Source: Hypericum androsaemum (Eukaryota > Streptophyta > Magnoliopsida > Malpighiales > Hypericaceae). Taken from it: DNA of 64,000 nt. Both the position numbers and the translations under genes were made by a program. This document shows positions 57,853-64,000 of the stretch, one piece after another. The stretch lies in NCBI GenBank assembly GCA_963995505.1, contig OZ023184.1:3410001-3474000 (forward strand), written 5' to 3'. The notes beneath the pieces were generated by a model. That model was not told where the DNA came from and did not search any database. It saw only the letters and a list, made by a program, of their open reading frames with translations. The number at the start of each line of letters is the position of its first letter. The first letter of the stretch is position 1.

Positions 57853-59128
57853 GGGCAAATTACTCTCAAGTTCTTTACCTTCTTCCTAGGATCCCTGACT
57901 CTTGGAAAATGATTGTCCCGTCCCTAAGTTTTGACGATAATAGACTCTCGGGTCCCTGTAGTCGGAATATTTCTTTTTCTCCGGCGAACCCCCATGTGAA
58001 AAGACAAAAATATCCCTCCCAGTTAAAAATAAAAAAATCATAACAAAAAAAAATCAAAAACTATCTTATTTCCCAATCCCAAGCATGTTCATCTTCTTCT
58101 GGAAATCAAAATCTTTGGACTAAAAATTAAAATCAACAAAAATAGCTAAACCAACACAAAGAAATCAATCGAAATGAGAATGGGCATATCATTTGCCTCT
58201 TTCAACGAAAGCAAAAAAATCGAGTGGGGGATTGGAGGGAAATTGGGGTCTGGATGTTGATTATGGGCTTTGCAATGGCGGCGACCCGTCGAGGATGGGA
58301 GGAGGTTGTCGACGAGGATCGCCGAGGGTGTCGAGGATGGGAGGAAGGGGTCGCCGAGGGCGTCGAGGATGGGAGAAAGTGGTCGCCGAGGGCGTCGAAG
58401 ATGGAAGGAGGTGGTTGCCGAGGATGAGAGGAGGTCCTCGACGAGGGTCATCGAGGGCGTCGAGGATGGGAGGAGGTCGTCGACAGAGACGGCGACAGAG
58501 ATGAAACTTTGCCGTCTTCCTCTCCCTCTCTCTCACTGCCACATCATCATTCCCCCGCACTCGACCCCCGAGGCTCATGCCCGCGACTTGTTGTCCGTCC
58601 TGGGATCCACCTGCTAGTCCTCGAAAGTTGTCCCCCTAGTCTCCCGGGAGCTGGCCTCCTGCCTCAAGTTCCTCGTCCCTTTCTCTGCTTCCCAACCACC
58701 ATGTCATTCCCGCCGCCTCTAGAGATGGGAGCACGAGCTGGTCTGGTTCTCGCTGGAGCCAGTCCTCGAGCTGGCTCGACTCGTCGTAGATTTCGGCGGC
58801 GATCTTGATATCATTCATCGCGCTCTTGATCCCGCGGTCTTGCCCGTGAATCATCATCCTTGTGTCGGATTTATTTGAGTTAAATGTTTGGTAGGAAAAA
58901 CAATCAGTGAATTGGACCTTTAGGCGAATGAGAAAATGACTTATGTTTTTTTGTGGGAGGATATTTTGGTCATTTCAATAGGGGTTTATCAGAGAAAAAA
59001 ATATTCCGGCTCCACGGATCCGAGAGTCTATTATCATCAAAACTTAGGAACGAGATAATCATTTTTCAAAAGTCAGGGACCCTAAGGAGATGGTGACCAA
59101 AGGTCAGAAACTTGAGAATAATTTGCTC
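57853..59128. mobile_element. Non-autonomous MULE, family A copy 3, with perfect 9-bp TSD
   Basis: A 1,276-bp element with a perfect duplication TATTTATTA (57844-57852 and 59129-59137). Left end GGGCAAATTACTCTCAAGTT, right end inverse ATAATTTGCTC; termini ~180 bp with the family block TGATTGTCCCGTCCCTAAGT. The interior holds a GC-rich minisatellite (58290-58480) and a further GC-rich 300 bp (58540-58860) that may be captured host sequence. No transposase. Confidence 0.87.
58290..58480. repeat. ~30-bp GC-rich minisatellite inside the MULE
   Basis: About six irregular units on GTCGCCGAGGGCGTCGAGG and ATGGGAGGA blocks. They share the GAGGATGG theme with the minisatellite of the 10.97-kb MULE. 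Frames over it on both strands are repetitive by-products. Confidence 0.75.
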
Positions 59129-59137
59129 TATTTATTA

Positions 59138-60583
59138 ACATGTTTCATGTGTCAAGTAGCCTACATCCTTCCCTTCCCCTTCCGATACAATATCCATTTT
59201 AATCTCTAATATATCAGTATCACGTATTTGGTTAAAAATGATTCTTCCAATAATTAAAATCTTCTTTAAAAAAATATAAATTGCAGTATACTCGGACCAA
59301 TTGGTCCATCCAATACAATATTGATTCCAATAGCATAGCATGTACAAAATTAATACGAATTTACGTGTAGGTAGGTAGGTAGCACCCAAAAATGTACGTT
59401 AGGACCGCAGGAAGGTGGCCAAGACATGGACTTTGGACATTGGAAGTTGCTTTCAAAGCCGCTTATTCGTTCAATTATGTCTTTCTCTGTCTTTTGAACA
59501 ATCATCATCGGGGATGACTAGTACTATTCACCACCACCTCATATTTAGAAAATCTGTCGTATTCGCCCCTCCTCAATTGCCGTTCTAGAGCTGCTACGCC
59601 CCATTTGGTTGATACATCTACATCTTTTTAGAGGAGACCGGGTGAGTTGTATTTTGGGTGAAATTTCGGTGTTAAAAAAATTATCTCGATAAAATTTTAT
59701 TACTTTTTATCTCGATAAAATTTTATCGAGATTGTGACTGTAACTTTGTAGTATGAGAGATTTGACGCCTGAGAATATAAATATGTAAATATACTTATAT
59801 TGGAATAAAGTTTACTTTTAAAAAAGGCCCGTGTGTGTTTCTCTGTTCTTTGGGAGTTTTTATCTATCTGTAAAACCACTTTCTTAATATAAAGAGTAAA
59901 GAAACCATCGGTTATTGTTTGTAAAAAAATTTAACCGAGATATTACAGCTGTGAATATATAGTTACAGCTATAAATCGACAATTATATCAGAGCTGAAAT
60001 AATTTAGATATAAAGTTGAATTTTATAAGAAATTGTAGAAAATAATAATATGAAATTAGGTTTTAATTTTTCCAGTTTTTCTTTTAATTTATCTTTTTTT
60101 ATTGTAGTTTATCTGTAATTTGGTTCACGATATTTACATACCTCGATCTGTGACTCTGGTGAATAGTTTTCAACTGGAAACCAGCCGGTTTCCAGGTTCA
60201 AAACAAAATAATTGTCATTAATTCTTTCTACGATGTATGAAGTTTTGTCATAAACAAAAGCGGAAAAAATGCTACTATAGGTCAAAATGATGAGGAAAAC
60301 CTAGCTAACAATGTTAGAATGGAAAATTCGTTTTCAACGAGCAATAATGAATGTTTTAATGCTCACATTAGTGTCTTATGGTATAACATAATTAACATAT
60401 TATATAGTTTTGAACAACAGAAATAGCTTTGGGTCACTCAAATTTAATAATGTGATCATTTTTTTAGGGTAATAATGCGATCATTTTCAATTAAAGAGAA
60501 GGAACATTCCTGCTGACTATTGCTATATTAGGGTTTTATGCATTAAAGATTTTACTTTTCACCCGCGAGCGACTTGATCCTAT
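59138..60583. other. AT-rich spacer with a 24-bp perfect palindrome
   Basis: No gene found. 59709-59732 is a perfect palindrome centred on TAAAATTTTA with CTCGA arms, preceded by a related direct copy (ATCTCGATAAAATTTTATTA near 59682-59701). The rest is featureless. Confidence 0.5.
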
Positions 60584-60595
60584 GATTAGGGCAAC

Positions 60596-60981
60596 GGACC
60601 GGATTTGGTCCTGGAGGTCAAATCCAGCACGGTGTTGGAGGATTTTTATTGAAAGACACGCGGGGACTATTTTGCAAAAATGTAAAAATACGGAGGTACA
60701 AAATAAAAAAAGTCTACAACTATTGAATCATAATTGGGTAAACCATTGAATCGTAACTGAATAAACTATTGAATCGTAACTGAGTAAACTATTGAATTGT
60801 AACTGGGTAACTGGGACAGACCCCGATTTATCCAGGACGGGAAAAAACGGACAATTGAATCATAACTAGGTAGACCATTGAATCATAATTAAGTGAACCA
60901 TTGAATTATAATTAAATCAACCATTGAATCGTCCAGGACGGTCCTGATTGGATTTGACTTTCCAGGACCAAATTCGCTCCC
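60596..60981. mobile_element. MITE-like element with inverted ends and internal 23-bp repeats
   Basis: About 386 bp. Left end GGACCGGATTTGGTCCTGG with following GTCAAATCCAGCA; the right end, read inward, is GGAGCGAATTTGGTCCTGG with following GTCAAATCCAATCA, so the inverted termini are ~40 bp. Flanked by GATTAGGGCAAC (60584-60595) and GATTAGGACAAC (60982-60993), 11 of 12 matching. About seven 23-bp units of CCATTGAATCGTAACTGAGT type fill 60720-60930. Superfamily unresolved, since a 12-bp duplication is long for MULE or hAT. Confidence 0.7.
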
Positions 60982-60993
60982 GATTAGGACAAC

Positions 60994-62193
60994 TATTCAT
61001 GAAGAGTTAATGGAAAAAAATGGATTTACTTCCCTGTCTTCAAGATATTTTAGATTGTAACAAAATATTCAGAAAGATACTACTTCACGTGTTTCTATTA
61101 TATGCATCCAATCGATAATATTCATCTATAGAAGGAAAATATGACACATATCCTACTGAAATAATAATCACATAAATTTATGTATGTATCAGCGATTATT
61201 TCCTTTTGAACCTTTAAGAATGTATTTTATTTTGAATTTGGTAGGAAAATTAAATTGACTTAGATAATATACAGTTGTAGTTGGAGATAATGGACTGACT
61301 CGGAGGTTGACAAAGTTGCATGTTCGTTCTTGTATTTGGTGAAAACGTATATCTCGATCTCTACTCACCGAATTCATTTAGAAACACGAGATTAAAATAT
61401 ACGTGGACACAAAATATAGTACAATACTCAACTCTATACCAAATACAATAAAAAATTCTCTCTCTTTCTTAGGCGTCGTACTTAAACAGAACTTCCTTTC
61501 TCCCCCTCGAAAATTCAAGAAAAATAGAGAGAAAGTTCAGCCAGAGTAGTGCGAATAGATAGGGGGAGAGATAATTTTTCTATTTAATTTTGTGTGTGTT
61601 TGGTATACAATTTGATATTTTACTATATTTTGGATCTATGACCATTTTAATTCCATATTTTCGAAAGTCAAAACAATTTGGCGAATAGGAATCCAGATAT
61701 ATGTTTTCACCAGATAAAGAAATTAACATGCGATTTTGTAGACCTCAGGATCCAATATCTTGAACTACATAGTCTCGTCTATATTTTAGCCTTGGGTGGA
61801 ATTAAGGGATAACCGTGAACTTAATTCCTACATCTTTGTTTGTAATCATTCTAATTTTGTCGATATAATACAACAATCTACTCATAAACTAAAGAGTCCT
61901 GCTCGAACTTTCGACAATAATACTGTCCATCTTCTATCAAATCTTGTAAAAATATGGCACCTCGATCTAATTAAAACGCTACATAGCATAATTTTCTTTT
62001 TTGTTGTGACCTACGTACGGTAGCCTGAACATTTGTAATGTCAAATATATTACGCCCCTCCCAAATTTACCGCTGTAAGTTTGTTCATGTAAAAGAATCA
62101 GCTTTTGTCCTGATGATTGGATCCATCTGTTAACCTAGTCAAAGCTTGGGATTCCTCCATATAACACGTGTTTCCCTGTTCACGGAACTTCTG
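60994..62193. other. AT-rich spacer left of the gypsy remnant
   Basis: No gene or clear repeat. A 75-codon frame at 61796-62023 and a 62-codon minus frame at 61189-61377 have no recognisable features. Confidence 0.5.
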
Positions 62194-62474
62194 TGATGCA
62201 GGAGATCGTGTATTTATTAATTCTGAGAATATCCGAAAAATACAATAGTCGTCTCGATCCGTTGATTCTAAGAATACCGAAAAGCAACAGATAACTTGGA
62301 AAAATCCTTGTTTGTATTAATCAAATTCAACCACCTAAAATAATAGCGAAAGGTCCTATTTATAGAAAACTAAAAGAAACTAAATACATATAATTCTACT
62401 ATAATTAAAACTTCTAATAATAATAATTAAACTATAGATAATTACAATTGTAATGTCATTCCTTATCTCCATCA
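62194..62474 (-). repeat. 3' LTR of a gypsy element
   Basis: 281 bp, TG...CA on both strands; on the minus strand it runs from TGATGGAGATAAGG to GATCTCCTGCATCA. A polypurine tract, CCGGGGGAGAA, lies immediately before it on that strand, the usual gypsy arrangement. Confidence 0.75.
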
Positions 62475-63449
62475 TTCTCCCCCGGTTGGAGAAATTCGTC
62501 CTCGAATTTGGTATCGTCGGCCAGTTTGAGATCTTCGTATAAGCACTCTTGAACACGTTTGAGCGACGTGGTGACACTTGATATCTTCTATCCCATGAGA
62601 ATAAATACTTGGAAATCATGCAATCATAAACAGTCTTCAGGTTAAAGACCAAGAACTCACGTCTTCGAGCAAATCTTTCAGCATCCTTGAGGGCATTCCA
62701 TATATTTAGCAAAAGAGAAGCTTCAACACACCGAGAAAGTCAATATGTTTGACATACTCAACCTCATAATCATGATTTATGTGAGGTATGACCTCGTTCA
62801 CCAACTCATCATCTGTAGTAGAGTCTTCAAGTCTAGAGTCACCAACAACTGCATCAACCTCGTCCTCCTCATCAGGGTAAGAGTCATAAATTGGTTTACC
62901 ATTGTCTACATAAACCTCGTCCTTATCAAGGTAAGAGTAATAAATTAGTTCACCAAATAAGTCATTAATGGATTTACTAACCTCTTCCCAAACCAAAGTA
63001 TCTTCAACTTCTTTTGATGGTGCAGTCTGTTTCGTCCTCAAGATCTATGTCATCTCTTGTCTCAAATCATCAAAATTAGCTTGAAGCTCATGCAACTTCT
63101 GGACTATTTGACGATCATATTCTTTCCAAAAGCGACGGTGCTTATTACCAACAGCGTTTCAAACTTCGTAAGCATGTTGAAGAAACAAAGCATAAATTAG
63201 CTTCTCTTTCATCTTAGGCCATCGAGATATTTTCTGCTTACCACATCGTTGTCGTCGAAGATTTAAATCAGACCACCAATGCATAAGATCACCTCGCAAT
63301 CGTCGTTTGAAAAATCTAACTCTATCCAGCTCCGCAAACTTGTGAACATCAAAGTATATCTCCACATTGACAAGCCAATTTGTGAAGTCCCTTCTCGAAA
63401 TTTCCCAATCGAGATAAGAAAAGTTACGCAAAGTAGGAAGCATCTTCAA
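62475..63449 (-). pseudogene. Ty3/gypsy retrotransposon remnant (gag and end of pol)
   Basis: Minus strand. The gag frame (63449-63159) has the retrotransposon-gag wording WEISRRDFTNWLVNVEIYFD, RVRFFKRRLRGDLMHWWSDL and KQKISRWPKMKEKL. A 111-codon acidic frame follows (63041-62706; PIYDSYPDEEDEVDAV). At the end, about 62475-62540, the peptide LADDTKFEDEFLQPGE matches the extreme C-terminus of gypsy polyproteins, directly before the polypurine tract. Protease, RT, RNase H and integrase are absent, so nearly all of pol is deleted. Not functional. Confidence 0.75.
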
Positions 63450-64000
63450 TTTAGCCTAAAAAGGACCAGCCTGTTGGTTCACAAAACTTTCAGGGATTAA
63501 TCTGTAGTTTTACCTTGCTAGTAAACTTCCAAACGATCCATGCACTGGAGAACTTCAGAATAGTCCTCATAGTTCTGTGAGCATTCATAATCAGTCACAA
63601 ACTTCTGCCAAAATTTAATCAGGCCCAAATCCCCAATTCACAAACCCTAATTAGAGGCTGGGGAAAGTCAAACCGGAGAAACCTGCGTGGCAGGCGACAG
63701 AGCAGGGGGGAGCGACGAGCTATGATCGAAGTGGCTACAGCGAGTCCTGAGGTGGTGAAGGCAGAGGACGTTGAGCTTTCCTCCTCTAGGGTCGGGCTCG
63801 AGCATTTTCTGGTACGGGAGGGGGGGTGTTTGGGCTTATGGCGTCTAGTGGCGAGGTTATGGACGGGCGGGGATGAGGAGTGTCGGCGGCGGCGAGGGCA
63901 GGGGCCAACGGCGGCTGCTTGAAATGTCGTTGACGACGGTTGAAGAAACTGAATCTGCCAATTTTTTTTTGATAAAACAAACTTCGATTAGGAAGGATCA
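63450..64000. other. Gypsy leader or host sequence at the window edge
   Basis: On the minus strand, after 63660, there is a GC-rich segment and a short frame near 63530-63600 (YENYEDYS, then EVLQCMDRLEVY and a stop) that is open but unidentified. It may be the 5' leader of the gypsy element. No 5' LTR or primer site is visible before the window ends. Confidence 0.35.

Noticed and set aside
58193..58617. Several 100-115-codon frames
   Set aside because: Produced by the ~30-bp GC-rich minisatellite in the MULE.

Overview
This is nuclear DNA from a flowering plant, almost certainly a eudicot. The evidence is AT-rich sequence with GT-AG introns, plant-only families (CYP76 P450s, a SAUR, a trihelix factor, an F-box/PP2-A13 protein, plant KDTA), and a dense load of plant transposons. 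I cannot name the species.

Seven host protein genes are readable. Left arm: two CYP76-type cytochrome P450 genes on the minus strand (2.2-5.1 kb, three exons, 526 aa; 14.1-16.4 kb, two exons, 507 aa), about 9 kb apart, with retroelements and a Mutator-like element (MULE) between them. Centre: a 12-exon KDTA gene (Kdo transferase, 443 aa, 21.0-24.6 kb, plus) converging on a SAUR gene (26.1-26.6 kb, minus); then a 16-exon divergent cytosolic pyruvate kinase gene (527 aa, 30.75-34.74 kb, plus) and an intronless trihelix factor (456 aa, 36.94-38.31 kb, minus). Right arm: a three-exon F-box/PP2-A13-like gene (299 aa, 49.5-52.8 kb, plus). I worked out exon borders by hand from reading frame, splice dinucleotides and family knowledge; each host model with introns closes in frame from ATG to stop.

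The rest is a nested archive of mobile DNA, often with target-site duplications (TSDs) that fix the borders. (i) Five non-autonomous MULEs with long inverted termini at 10.97, 28.32, 40.33, 43.60 and 57.85 kb; the one at 28.3 kb is a Pack-MULE carrying a decayed fragment of an armadillo-repeat gene. (ii) A PIF/Harbinger element at 45.05-48.64 kb with TTA duplications and both proteins broken by in-frame stops. (iii) An LTR element of copia type without pol at 8.29-10.95 kb, further copia remnants at 12.2-12.9 and 54.5-56.7 kb, and a gypsy remnant at 62.2-63.4 kb. (iv) Four copies of a ~105-bp tRNA-derived SINE, all on the minus strand. (v) Two 5'-truncated LINE-like tails. (vi) Three members of an unclassified repeat family with an internal minisatellite. 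(vii) A ~386-bp MITE at 60.6 kb. A degenerate tRNA-Arg(UCU) lies at 36.55 kb.

The host genes are not one pathway: they include primary metabolism (pyruvate kinase), an organellar sugar-lipid step (KDTA), regulators (SAUR, trihelix, F-box) and specialised metabolism (P450 pair). The less ordinary material is the Pack-MULE, the shared MULE family, the minisatellite-bearing repeat family, and a pyruvate kinase with altered active-site motifs. I saw nothing I would call a wholly new biological system.
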